NCBI RefSeq assembly: GCF_028858725.1
Contig: NC_084760.1
Location: 67,461,867 to 67,525,866, forward strand
DNA length: 64,000 nt
From: Colius striatus
Taxonomy: Eukaryota > Chordata > Aves > Coliiformes > Coliidae
Direction: 5' to 3'
In this document: piece by piece, positions 30,001-41,700 of the stretch
How positions within the stretch are numbered: position 1 is the stretch's first letter
Layout of the letters: every line of letters begins with the position of its first letter
Translations under genes and position numbers: made by a program
The notes under the pieces: generated by a model
The model's input: only the letters and a program-made list of their open reading frames with translations
Database searches by the model: none
What the model was told of the DNA's origin: nothing

Positions 30001-33000
30001 TAAGCTGAGGGTTAGATGAGGAAGATTTCTTCAGAAGACTGCTTTATCAGTAGCACTCATTTCCTACTGGATCTTTGCAGTTCCATTTAGGATAAAATTC
30101 TCTTTTCTTTGCACAGGTGTGTGCTCTTCAGTGAAGTCATGACAACAAAAATATTTTAGCATATACAGACAGAGGATCAGATAAGAACAGGAGTTCATGG
30201 TGTTTGGTGCTACACAAGCATATGTGCATGTGGGCAATGCTCCTCTGGCCCTTTGTCTGAGAAAAAGAGGAAGAAACTCCACCTGAGTCCCTCTACTCCA
30301 CTGTCAAAGGGAAGTGGTGTACTGGTATTGCTGCCCCAGCTCTGGAGAAGGGGATGGAAGGCAATGCAGAAGCTCTGAGTGTCAGAGCACAAGACTAGGA
30401 TCATGATGGTGTCCGCTTCTCTTTGCTATCGCTTCTTCCCGCACCCAGTAGTGATGCTTCTGTTCACACTTCTACACATCATGCAACACTACGAACTCCA
30501 GCAGCTTTGGTAGCATAGCAGGGCTGGTCAAGCAGCTTGTTGAAATAGTCAAGCTGCCTTCCTTGCTTGTAAATTGCCTGTATTTCCTTAAGCCCGGGTT
30601 TGGTTTTCTTGTTTTGGTTTTCTTTTTTCCCTGTGGCTTAACATTGTTTTAACAGCAGTAGGCTGTCACATATTCAACTACTAGTTTCCATTTGACAAAA
30701 GCCTTTGATCTTGTAATATTCTTTGGGATATTCAGAGGATATTCTGAACCACTTCTCCCCACATTTTGAAGGTGTGAGATCAGACTCTACTTTCCCTTTA
30801 ACGCTTAGGTAAGGTGGCTACCTAGGCAGCAGTGAGTGCCACAGCTATATTTCATGGTGCAGCAATGCTCTTACTGAAGCAGCCAAAGGCTGAGTTGTAC
30901 ATGGGCCTCAGGACTTTCCTAAGATCAATGGTTAGAGGAGAGGTAGGTGGGCACTAAGGGGAACAAGACCACTAGACAACAAACCACTATTTACCTGGAG
31001 TTTCTTGGTCTTTGGACACCGATGATAGTACCTGTCCATTTTGATGTCTCCCTTAGGCCGGTGCTGGACCTGGCTTTGCAATAGCTACTGATGTTTTGTA
31101 GTTCATGGAGAGGGAAAGAACAGTGTAGAAACTGCTGTGTGCATGCTGCAGTGATAAACTGAGGTCCCGCTGTAAGACAACCCCAGACAAACCTATGCCA
31201 ACTGCATCTGGAGGATGGCCACTGTCTGGCACCCAGAAAAGCACAGCAATGCTCATGCAATGACAACTTGCCCCTTAGAACTAGCACACATCCTTCTAGA
31301 GCTGCTTACAGTCCAACACCAGAAATCAGCCAAGCCTGAACCATTACCTCAGTCATCCCAAGGTCTGGAGTTGTGAGAGGACATGCAACTTTGTAGTATT
31401 TTACGCTAGCACATCACAACCTCAGACTATTTCTGGAGTTGAAATGAGGCACATTTGCACAGCTTTTGATCTTTTTTTGTTGTTGTTGTATTGGTGACCA
31501 GCTTAGCTAGAGACTTTTGTGCTGGGATGATGTTGGTTTTGCCATTTTTGCTTAAGGCAATAGCAGAACAATCTTCATGTGACAAACAAACTGGAAAAGA
31601 ATAGCCAGAATTTTAGTCCCTCTTTTCCCTCCTGGCAACTCCACTCCTCAGGTGTAAATATTTCATGACTACTTAGGATAACTATATAACCATCTATGAG
31701 TTTGGGAAATGTGGGGGTTTTTTGGTTTGGGGTTTTTTTTGTTTTTTTTTTTTCCCCAGAAGCAAAGCCTAAAACAAACTGGAACATAAAGCTCTGCTGC
31801 ACCTAAATTTCCTGTCATCATTGCCAGTCAGAGCTCCTTGTCCTGGAGGAGATAGGGAGTGCTTGGCTTTGTCTTTTGCTTTTTTTTTTTAAATTACTTA
31901 TCCATAAATATTTATTCCTTCTCCTTAGTGTCTCAAAAGAAAACATCCTGTGTTCTCTAACAGCGCAGGAAACACCCAAGTGTAGAGGACCTGCTTTCCT
32001 AAAGCACTGTTTGCATCTGTATGGATTGTCTTACTGCAAGGTGGTTTATTTTGGGGTGCTTCTTACCTGCCGAATTTTGTCAAGAGGTCACCTCGCATAC
32101 CTCAGTGACATCTACGTGCAGGAATGCCAGAGCTCCACTCCTCATGCCTTGCTGCTGGAACTATGTGCACTCCTCTGATGCAGATGTACTCTGCACCTGG
32201 CAGTGGAAACTACATGCTTCAGACAGGTTTAATTTCACAATGGAAATGTTTCATTTGCCATCAAATAGCGCTGTGAAAGAACATGTATTGTGGGATTTAA
32301 ATGCTCTGTGTCACTTTTGTACTGCTTGCTTCACCCAAAGCAAAGGCTTTTGTTCTGCAGTCTCCAGTTGTTTCTCCTTGCAGATGCAGAACAGGTTACA
32401 AAACTATTTCAGTATTATGCAATAACTAAATATAGATTTAGCAGTTGCAGTTTAATCTACAACATGTAACCCCATCAGCTTTCACACACTTAAATCAGAT
32501 AACATTGGGACAGGACAGCTGAGCAGGACAACCTGCACCATCTGAAGCTTTTTACGAAGACATTAACTCGTGTCTCTGAAAACTTTCATGATTATGCCCT
32601 TCTTGTGATGCTTGTACCTGCTTCCCTTTCACCTGTAGTCCCCTGTCTTCACCTTCCAGGATCCTGCAGGTAAATGAAGGGAGCCTAGACTGTGGCAGGT
32701 TTGGTAAGATCCCCAGGCCTCAGTATTGCACCCAGGTCAAAGGTTTGTTCTCAGTATGCATCCTAGACCCCAATTAATTCCTAGCCCCTGAAGTGTGGTG
32801 GCTAGCAAGGGGCTGCCACCCCCTTGTGTGTGGGACGTGGCGTGGCCACAGGGAAGAGCGCTTGCCCCTGGGAAGTACCTGCCACACACAATGGCAGGTG
32901 TGCAGCTCCCTCACAGGCCACAAGAGGATGAACTCAACATTCCTCCTATTAACAAAATAATCTTATAGGGTCGTTCCCCTTTTCTATTTCACATAGTTTT

Positions 33001-33189
33001 GCCCCAAGAAGCCCCTTTGTTCAGTAGAGGTGGGTTTGGTTAGGCTAAGGCCGCATAAGGGTACCGACCTGGCCCTCGTGCCCTCAGGAAGCGGCACCGC
33101 ATCGCACTGCTTTTCCAAACGGGGAGTCGGGTAACCAGAAACACTGAAACCACCCTAAAACTGGGGCTGGGGTAAAGGGTCTGGTCAAG

Positions 33190-33740
33190 CTTATCCCCGC
33201 CCTTCCTCACTCACAGGGCGGCGGGCGGGACGCCTCCGCGCAGGGAGAGGTCGAAGCTGAGGCCGAGGCCTCTTCCCCTCAGGCCGCGCCGGGCCGGCAC
33301 TGGGCGGGCACCGCGCTCGGCTCGGCTCGGCTCGGCTCGGCTCGGCACCGCCCGGCCTGCGGCAGCTCCGCCCCCTCCCGCCAGCCTCGCTCCTTGCCCG
33401 GGGATCGATTGGTTACGCCTCTCGTTTCGAGGGCAGCTCGGAAGAGCCGCGCGCGCAGGGGCGCGCCAGACCCGTCCCGCAGGTGTCCCTGCGCGGGGAA
33501 GGGGCGTGAAAAGACGCCTTGGCGCTCCTCCTCGCGCGGCCGTCGTCCTGCCCCCTAGCGGCCGCCGTGGCGCGGGGCGCTGAGGGGAACGCGCCGCGGT
33601 CCATCGCTGACGGAAACGTTGGGCGGGCGAAGCGTTAAATGAAGCCGAAATTAAAATTGCTCGGCAGCAGCTAGTGAGGCTGGGATCACTCCTGAGTGGA
33701 GTCAGCGGTGGCCGTAACACCCGCCGGCCTGCGTGTGCCT
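33190..33740. promoter_or_regulatory. Orphan CpG island between TAF5L and ABCB10
   Basis: A sharply bounded 550-base CpG-rich block about 1.7 kb upstream of the ABCB10 start codon and separated from that gene's own island by AT-rich DNA and a CR1. It contains a GC-box cluster (33368-33383), an inverted CCAAT box (ATTGG, 33408-33412) and a (CTCGG)6 run. It looks like a promoter, but no adjacent coding exon was found. It may drive a non-coding transcript or act as an alternative upstream ABCB10 promoter. Confidence 0.65.
33316..33345 (+). repeat. (CTCGG)6 pentanucleotide repeat
   Basis: Six perfect tandem CTCGG units inside the CpG island. Such GC pentamers are prone to copy-number variation. 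Confidence 0.95.
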
Positions 33741-34244
33741 AGCGCTGGTCGTTACGCCTTGGTGCTCCACTGTCCCCGGGCTGTCTCTGCTTTGGTTCCA
33801 CGAGGCACCTAAGGGCTGGAAAACTATCGTGGAATTTCGCAGCCTCAAAGGATGGGCTTGTAAGGAGCAAGGAGGCTGGGTATGAGAAAGGAGAGAAAAC
33901 CTGTCAAGTGAGGTTGCTGTGTTGCTGCCCTCACAGCATAGGGCTCAGCTGGCGGCTGCGAGGAAAGTTTGTGCCAATTTACTCAAATATCATGGGAAAA
34001 AGCTCTGGCAAGAGGGTAGTTTTCCCAGAATGAGGCTCCATCCCTCAGCTTCCCAGGTTGCTGGGTGTGCTAACCTCTCAATTTCCCTAAATACTGGGAA
34101 TTTGGCTGTATCATTTGTGGTAGCAAAAGGCTGTATTCCTGTTTTCTCCTGATCTTTTAATATGGTTTTACTTATTTGCAGGGTTTAAAGCATGGCTGAT
34201 CAAACAGCGCCCTTGCAAACCAAATCTTGGCTGATGGTAACTAA

Positions 34245-34725
34245 TTTACAAAGAGGCTACTGCATTCAGCTCTGGGACCTCCAACATGAGAGAGACATGG
34301 ACCTGTTGGAATGAGTCCAGAGAAGGGCCATGATGACGATCAGAGGGCTGAAGCACTTCTGCTGAGAGACTTGGAGACATTTAGCTTGGAAAAGAGGCTT
34401 TTGGGGACACCTTACAGCTGCCTTACAGTACCTAAAAGTGGGCTAAGAGAAAGCCAGAGAGGGACTTTTTACAAAGGCATGTAGTGATAGGACAAGTGGC
34501 AATGGCTTTAAAGTGAAAGAGGGTAGATTTAGATTAGAGGCACTGGTAGAGGTTGCCCAGAAAGGTTGTGGTAGCCCCATTCCTGGAAGTGTTCAATGGC
34601 AGGTTGGATGGGGCCTTGAGCAACTTGGTCTAGTTGAAGGTGACCCTGCCCATGTCAGGGGGCTTGGAACGAGATGATCTTTTAGGTCTGATCCAACCCA
34701 AACCGTTGTATGATTCTGTGAGTCA
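34245..34725 (+). mobile_element. Degraded CR1 LINE fragment upstream of ABCB10
   Basis: A plus-strand CR1 relic: TTCAGCTCTGGGACCTCCAA, GAGTCCAGAGAAGGGCCATG, a late GATGGGGCCTTGAGCAACTT, and a terminal TATGATTCTGTGAG. The frame is broken throughout. It separates the orphan CpG island from the ABCB10 promoter. Confidence 0.88.
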
Positions 34726-35232
34726 AAATCTGGAAAGTGTAAATATCCCTACACCAGGCTACTCTGTGGTGGACAGTGAGGGCAGCTCCCTGCTCTGGCT
34801 TTCAGTACTGCACATTCTCAGTAGGTGCCACCCTGAGTATGGATTCAGGACAGGGTGTCCCTGAAAGGCAGCTCGCCTCTGGCTAGAGGTTTTCTCTCGC
34901 TCAGACCAAGACCAAACCCATGGACAGAGGCAGGGGCACACTGTGGACAGAGGCCATGGCCCCATGTCTAGCGCGAGACTGCCTCCCCTAGCGTGACCCA
35001 CACAGGCTTGGGAGGCACAGGAGAAGGGTGCAGAGTCCCTGCTTCCTTCTACCGGTGCCGGCTGCCGCAGCCCGTGGCCATCTCCCAGGTAGGCCCCCGC
35101 CGTCACCGGACAAGGCATGGCAGATGCCGGCGCCATTTCGGCTGTCCCCGTCCTCATCCTGTCCCCCGGACGGTCGGCAGCAGAGGGCGCTGGCTGGAGG
35201 CCAAGCCGCGGCCCGGTGTCCGGGAGCAGGCC

Positions 35233-35252
35233 GATAACCACAGCCTTATCAG
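35233..35252. promoter_or_regulatory. Paired, oppositely oriented GATA motifs in the ABCB10 promoter
   Basis: GATAA at 35233-35237 on the plus strand is followed by TTATCAG at 35246-35252, which is CTGATAA on the minus strand, a full WGATAR erythroid-type site. They are embedded in GC-rich sequence where chance GATAA is less likely. ABCB10 (ABC-me) is known as a GATA-1-induced erythroid gene, so a functional role is plausible but inferred. Confidence 0.55.
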
Positions 35253-35412
35253 CGCGCCGCAGGCCGGTTCGGGCCCGGGCCGCCGCGGGCCCCCGACTGC
35301 CGGCCCATGGGCGGCGGCGGCGGCTCGGAGGCGCCTCCTTCTGCCGCAGACCCGCGCGCGGTGGGGACCAGCCGCAGCCGCGCCGCCGCCTCGGCTCCGC
35401 CGCGCCGGCCGC

Positions 35413-35743
35413 ATGGCGGGCTACGCGCCGCGCCTGCCCTGGCTGCTGCGGCGGGCGGCGCCGCCCCCCTGGGCACGGGCCGCCGCCGGCTTCCGTGCCC
35501 CGTCGTCCGCGGCCAGCAGGTGCGGGGCGACCCTGCCGCTGCTGCCGCCACTGCCGGGCACACCGTCATGCCGCCGCCGCCTTCTTCTCCCGCCCGAGAC
35601 GGCGGGCAGCTCCCCGCGCACGCTGAGTGCCGGCCCGGGCTCAGAGCCGCCGGCGCCGCCGCGGGGGGCTGCGGGAGCCCCGCCGCGCTTCGAGGCTCGG
35701 AGGCTGCTGGCCCTGGCGCACCCCGAGCGCTGGAGACTGACAG
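35413..35743 (+). CDS. ABCB10: ABCB10 exon 1 (codons 1-110, mitochondrial presequence)
   Basis: Starts [20 protein letters not shown] and ends [15 protein letters not shown], just before TM1; the donor is GTACCG, phase 1. The same frame is open upstream to 34993, but the only upstream in-frame ATG is 420 bases away, outside the likely transcript, so 35413 is the best start. The Kozak context has G at +4 but C at -3. Confidence 0.9.
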
Positions 35744-38700
35744 GTACCGGCCGCGGCCCAGAGCTACCGCGCCGGGAGCCCCCCGAGGCTTTTTCCGAGC
35801 GGGGAGGGGGCAGTGGGGGTGCCGCGGCCGCGCGGGGCTCCCCTCGCCTGGGCCGGAGGGTCTGGGGGGCTCGCCGGGCCAGGTGCGCGGCCGGAGCGGA
35901 GGTCCTGCCGCACCGCAGCCCAGGGCGGACAGGGTGAAGGAGAAGGTTCGTTTCTCCCGAAGCAGCGCATCTGTTGGCATCAGAGCACAATGTAACATCT
36001 TTGAGCGAGCAGTCGATACGTGAGAAGAAGCTAAAAACATGCCATTGCCGCTCTTCTCACTTTGCCATATCTTAATGTGATGTCGCTTTGAAGCCTGAGC
36101 ATAAGTTTTGGAAACTGCAGAACCCTTCCTTTTTGCAACTAGCGTTGGTTAGTGCCTCTGTGTGAGTTCAATGTTGGCTTCACAAGCAGCCTGCAATAAA
36201 TTCGGGCCTGGGACTATATGGAATGAAGTAAAAATGAGAATCTTAATTAAGAAAAAGAATAATGGAGATCTGTCTTGCAAGAATTCCTTGCCTAAAATTC
36301 TTTTAAGATATTTTGAAATTTATTTAGTCTCTATGGTGAAGTCAAACATCAGGGTTGTATAAACTGCACCTTTAACAGTGCTATTATCAGGAAAGGCTAG
36401 AAAGAAACTTTTCTTGGCATTGTTTCTCGTGGAGATAACATGGTAATCATTGTTAGTAAGAAAACGATATGAAGTTATTACATGATGTGGCTTTTGTAAA
36501 ACCACCATTAGTGGTAGACGGTGTTTGTGCTGTCACGGCAGTCTGATGAGGCCTGTGGACCTCTGCAAAATCATGGGTAATTCCCATGGGATGGTTAGAT
36601 GGAGTATGAGAGACAAGAGGTGAGCTAGGCAGGCTTAAGTAAAGAGGTGGGTTTGATAAGTGGGTTTGTTTATCCCAGGCAGGGTGTGAGGGTATGGTAT
36701 ACTTGTTTGTAACTGTGTTTTAAAACAGAACTGAGTGTCCTGAATCTCGTCAGTCTAATGATGGTTTCATCTAAGTAAACAGACTATCACAGTTAACTAA
36801 AAATCATCTACATGCAGTTTTGTCTTTTGAAATAACAAAATGGCCTGAATGAAAGGTTTAAAAAAAAACCAAACAAAACAAACAAGAAATAAACCACAAC
36901 ACAAGAACTTGATGATATAAAATCATGAGGATGGAAAAATTATGCAAATGTAATAACAGCTTTTCAACATTCTGTTGGCCTTGGTTCTGGGAGAGGAGTT
37001 AATTTACGTAAAATTTTTCTTCTTTATCGACACTCTATTTAAGAAGAAACTTCTTGTTGTAATTTAATGGGAGGGTAGAAAAACTATCAAGGAAAATACT
37101 TTGGATCATTATAGAGTACTGGAATAACAAATACGGAGAAAATGCCTTGTAGGTGGTTGTAGGGAAATCACATCTGCCGGTTCTATCGAAAGTATGTTAA
37201 AATGTATTGTATTTTGTTCCTGTTGCATCTTTTTATTGAGAAAGCAGTCCTTAAAAACTCGGTGTATCTGATTTTCCTGCATTCAAAGAAAGAGGAAGGT
37301 TAATAGTTTCACTGTATGAAACAATGAACCAAGGGTGAAACATTCTGTTTCCTCTTCAAGTCCCCATAACTGGTAAGCACATATTGTGAGATTTCTTCAG
37401 AGGCTTACAGGTGCTGTATTTTTCTGTAAGAAAGTTGAGCTCTTTGAGATCTTTTGTATTACTTGGTAACAGGTATCTGGCATTACCTGTGTGAAGTGAT
37501 ACACACCTTTTCTGTGATTCTACGTATCATGCATTGTGATATTCCACTTGTTGCAGTTGAAATGCAGTCACAGAAGGTGAAGTATTTGCAACGATGACAG
37601 CAGAGGCCTAGGGAGCAGAGGATGATTTGTGAGGCAGTCAGACTAGGTTCACTTACCTATCTTAGTGTGGTGGGGAAATGGTGTCAGCTGAGGAGATGCA
37701 GGTACAAAGGTGAAGGTGACCTTCTCTGATTGTGACTGGCACTAGGAGAGACAGTCACATCTTGTTTTACACAGGTCCTCTTCACCATCTGCTGGCTCAG
37801 GAAGAAGCCATGTGCTCTGGCCAGGAGTTCCACTGTGCTGGCATGCAGCACCTCTTAATATGTTCTCCTCACAGAAGGAGATTCTGACTCTCTGGAGACT
37901 CTTAGGAGTGAAAATAAAGGTACCTAATATCATGCTATCTAAAAAAATTCACTTTTGTAAGTGAATTTTAAAAATCAGTGTAATACGTTCCATGTTTCAT
38001 GTCCAGTCGCTTCTGGAGGTGGGTAGTGCTGCAAATACATTTTAGATGGGACATGTGTGTTAAAATTTTATTATACTTATTTAAAGTGGTAGAAAGATGG
38101 CTAAACACTATGACGGGAATTCACTCTGTTAGTAGCCACAGTTTTGTGGAGTTTGTAAATTCTGTAGTACCTCCCAGGTATAACAAGGGAGAGGAGAATT
38201 CATTTTAGGAAGTCTTTGGCTGATGCTGTGCAGTCAGGGCAGGTAAATCTGTATCTTCAGTTAAATTCAGTTCCCAGGAAAGAGGTCAGGGCCGTTGTTA
38301 AAATTATTAAATCCTGCTGTGTGTGTGAAGCCACAAAAATGCCTTTTCAAAATGATCCCTTTTATTTCCTCCTGCCTTCATGTGCCTCCCTGTGAGAATC
38401 TGTCTGTTGCATTTTTTTAAACCACAAATGAAGAAAACAATAATTCTATTGAATTGTAAAGTAAGCACAAGGAACTCTGAACTTTTAATCCAAGAACAGA
38501 GGATGCCCTTTCCCCGTTTAACACTGCCTGCACACTGAGTCAAAGTAAGAAGGTTTATTTTGTACACAGGTCTTCTCTAGAGATGTGTTATTTCATAAGT
38601 TCTCTTTTAGAATATTGGACATAATTTCTAATAGCTGTTTTCCTATAGGTTAAAATTTGCCATAAAAAGAGTACAATGTTATTTGTAATCTGATTTTTAT

Positions 38701-41700
38701 GTACTTTAAAGTTACACCAGGTGATGCACTTCCTTATCCTTGAATGAGAACTATGGGACTACTATAGATTTCTCTTTTATAGCTTTTAATAAGGAATATA
38801 TTCCTATAAAAACAATTCATAAACAAAGGGAATTAAAAAAAAGTTGTAACTAAGACTACCTGAATTTTAAAAATGTGTTCTTTGTAATGTAGTTCAGAAA
38901 CTATTTCAATAATTCATTTGATTGGGGATGATTGGGGTAGCGAACAACCTGAATAATTTGTACAAGATACAGAAAGAAACGCAGAGCACATCAGCTGTGA
39001 GTATTGCTGCTAAAAAGTCAGGCTTTTCATTATTTATGCTTGTACAAGCCACTATTTCTTCTGTCAAGTACTTGAGTGGGAGTATCTTTGGAAACTTCAG
39101 TTATTTTAGGAAGTTAAGTTGGGCAGGAAAAGATGTTTTCAGTTTGTAGTAACATTTAAATGGTTTAATTTTGAAATCTCTGCTCTTCCAAGCTTTGTAG
39201 GATGACTTTAAACATCAGCAGATATTCTATGCACTGTTAAGGTTATGCTTTTCACCCCTCCATTTTAAAAACAATTAAAAGTCAGACAAGCTGCATCTCT
39301 CTCTGAAAAATCAGTGTTCATACACCCATTCCAACCTTGACAGTGAGTAAACTAAGGGAGCAGAGATGAGGCTTACACACATTAGAATACCCTTTTCCTT
39401 GGAACCTGGTTTGAGCCGCAGTCTTGTAAATCTTTCTGTTTCTGTGCTGTCACCCAGTAGCTGGGAAATTCCTGGCCAAAATTTGAGTTCATCTCTCAAA
39501 TCCACATATGTGGCCGCTATTTTTTGTTACTGGATTTAGTTACTGTAAAGGGGTTCTGCTCATCTGAAATCAACTAAACAACCACACTTAAAAATTCTGA
39601 AGGATTGGTGATAGGAGCCTCACTGAAGAGCTACCCATTGATTTCTGTCAATCCTGAACACCTCATGACTCAGAAGTGCAATTTTTCTTCAAGGTGATAG
39701 ACTTGTTCCGTAAGTTGCATCATGTAAATGTCCTGAACATGAAGGATGCCACCAGCTAATACTCTGGGGCTCGTTCCCGTGCCAGTATCTTGCTGTGCCC
39801 TCCAAACTCGGGACACCAGTCGTATTCTTGACGTATTATCTCAAAGGTGTTATTTGTATCTCGTTTCATTCTGTTGCACAGCAATTTTCTGCATCTGTTA
39901 GTTTCTCAACACTGTTGTATAATCTGGGTCAGTCAGATGACCTGCAGTATGCCAGCCCTTTCTTGAGCTGTCTTGAATGTATTTTCAGTAAGTTGTGCAA
40001 CTGTATTGTTATTGTACCAAAGAAAACTACTTTTGCCATTTGAAAAGCCAAACTGCTCTTATGTACTTAAAAAAGATAACAAAAGAAAACCCACCACAGA
40101 TTCAATAATCACATCAAACTATAGAATATAGAATACTCCTATAGACATATAGAATACTCCAGTAAACATTTTCTAAAACCTGTTTCATTGCTGGAAAGAG
40201 TAACTTGCAAGATTCACTATATTGACAATACCTGCAAATTAAGACAGCTGTGCTCAAAAAGCTAGCAGGTCTCTAAAATGCACGAGGAATGCAGTATGCA
40301 ACCATGGCATCAGACATGAACTGTATTTTCTCTAAGCACAGTATTACAGTTGTTCTTTATAATGTAAGGAGGATGACTGTAAAATGTTCTTGCATAATAA
40401 TAGATGCAGTCCAGATATGTATGAATTTAACACAGAAAGACAGCCACACCAGTCATACCTAACCTAGAACTATTCAGAAATGTAAATAATAAATGTAAAA
40501 GTGCATCTTTCTCCCATAAAAGAACAACTGGAGAGCCTAGTCCCTGCACATGCACACAATAGAATGCAGTAGACTTTAATTGTGACTCCAAATGCCCTTG
40601 TGGAAATTCAGTGTAAAATAAGTTACTGTGTACTAGAATAAAACTGCACAGATGTCTGGTAAAGGACAGACGTTCTCAGTTACTGGTAGAAGGGTATTTT
40701 TCAGAAAGCCAGAGCTTGCTTTATGGCCTGCCAGCTCTGATCTTCAAATGAAACCAGTAAAATACTTTAAAATATTCTGGGAGGTAACATTCATAACTTT
40801 ACTGAATAGTAAAAGTTTGATAGTGTCCTGTTGCTGTGTTGCCATGCACTGCCAAACATTGCCATTACATCATTTTTCTGCCCATCATCCTTAATTGACT
40901 TGAATTATAGTAATTAATCTGAGGTCAAATCTTCGTGTATTTTTATTTAAAATAAGAGAGGTTTCTGATAGCTCAGTCTAGTTATTGCTTGTAAACATCC
41001 TGGTTTATCAGTTGGTGACCAATTCTTTGTCCCTAAATGCATCTGCTGTGAAATGAAGATCTCTGTCAAGAAGCAAGCCCACATTAGCTTTAGCAGAGAG
41101 CATATTGATGTTAATAGTCAATAGACATCATTTTGTCTGTGCAGTGTCTGGATTTCTCTGCAAGTAGACAAGCAAAATGTTTGCCTAACATTTCCAAGAG
41201 GACTGCTCAGTTGCTGCTGGAGCCAGCTTGCCTTGTCTTTGCTCTGTTGCCAGTTTGATGTAGTCCTGGTTTTGTAAGTTCCACTGATGTGCCTCACATT
41301 TTCTTTATTTTCGTCTCATAGCCTACAAAAGAGATATATTTTAAAAAATAAAGCTTCCAAAATACACTCTTTTGTTTGACACAGTTTGCTGTGTAACAGA
41401 GTAAGCTATGTAAAACTAACACTGTAAAGTTTACTCTGACCTTTTTTCTGTCAGTAACAACCTCCAGCGTCACTGAAATGTCTTCATATCTGGTTGCCGG
41501 ACACCTCGTACTCCTCCCTTTAGCCAGTTATCACAATGACAGCTCTTCTTGGAATGAGGAGATAGAATGAGTGTTTGCCAATTCCTATTTCTTTAATTAT
41601 CCAACAGTTTAAAACAAACAAAAAAGAGCAACAGACTGGCATCTGTGCTACTTTCTAGTAGTTCTGCTGCTATAATCAAAGCAAGGGTTTCAATTAGAGA

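Larger units (their letters stand above)
26081..33189. other. TAF5L 3' UTR and TAF5L-ABCB10 intergenic DNA
   Basis: The first part is the TAF5L 3' UTR. The rest is AT-rich intergenic DNA with a GA/CA microsatellite (26983-27010) and T/G-rich tracts near 30600-30640 and 31711-31757. No coding exon, RNA gene or CR1 was recognised here. Confidence 0.75.
35050..35940 (+). promoter_or_regulatory. ABCB10: ABCB10 promoter CpG island
   Basis: A CpG-rich block spanning the promoter, 5' UTR, exon 1 and start of intron 1. No TATA box. Two GATA motifs in opposite orientation lie at 35233-35252, about 160-180 bases before the ATG. Confidence 0.85.

Noticed and set aside
31711-31757. G/T-rich tract ending CCCCAG, resembling a splice acceptor or G-quadruplex
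   Set aside because: No downstream coding exon follows, and only two of the G runs reach three or more bases, so neither reading is supported.
33211-33720. 169-codon open frame on the minus strand in the orphan CpG island
   Set aside because: Its Arg/Ala/Pro-rich translation, including a repeated PSRAE-type run from the CTCGG array, is what random CpG-rich DNA gives. No splice, family or domain support.
34993-35412. Possible longer ABCB10 N-terminus from an upstream in-frame ATG at 34993
   Set aside because: It would place the start beyond the CpG island and GATA sites, encodes no conserved sequence, and the 35413 start gives a good mitochondrial presequence of family-like length.
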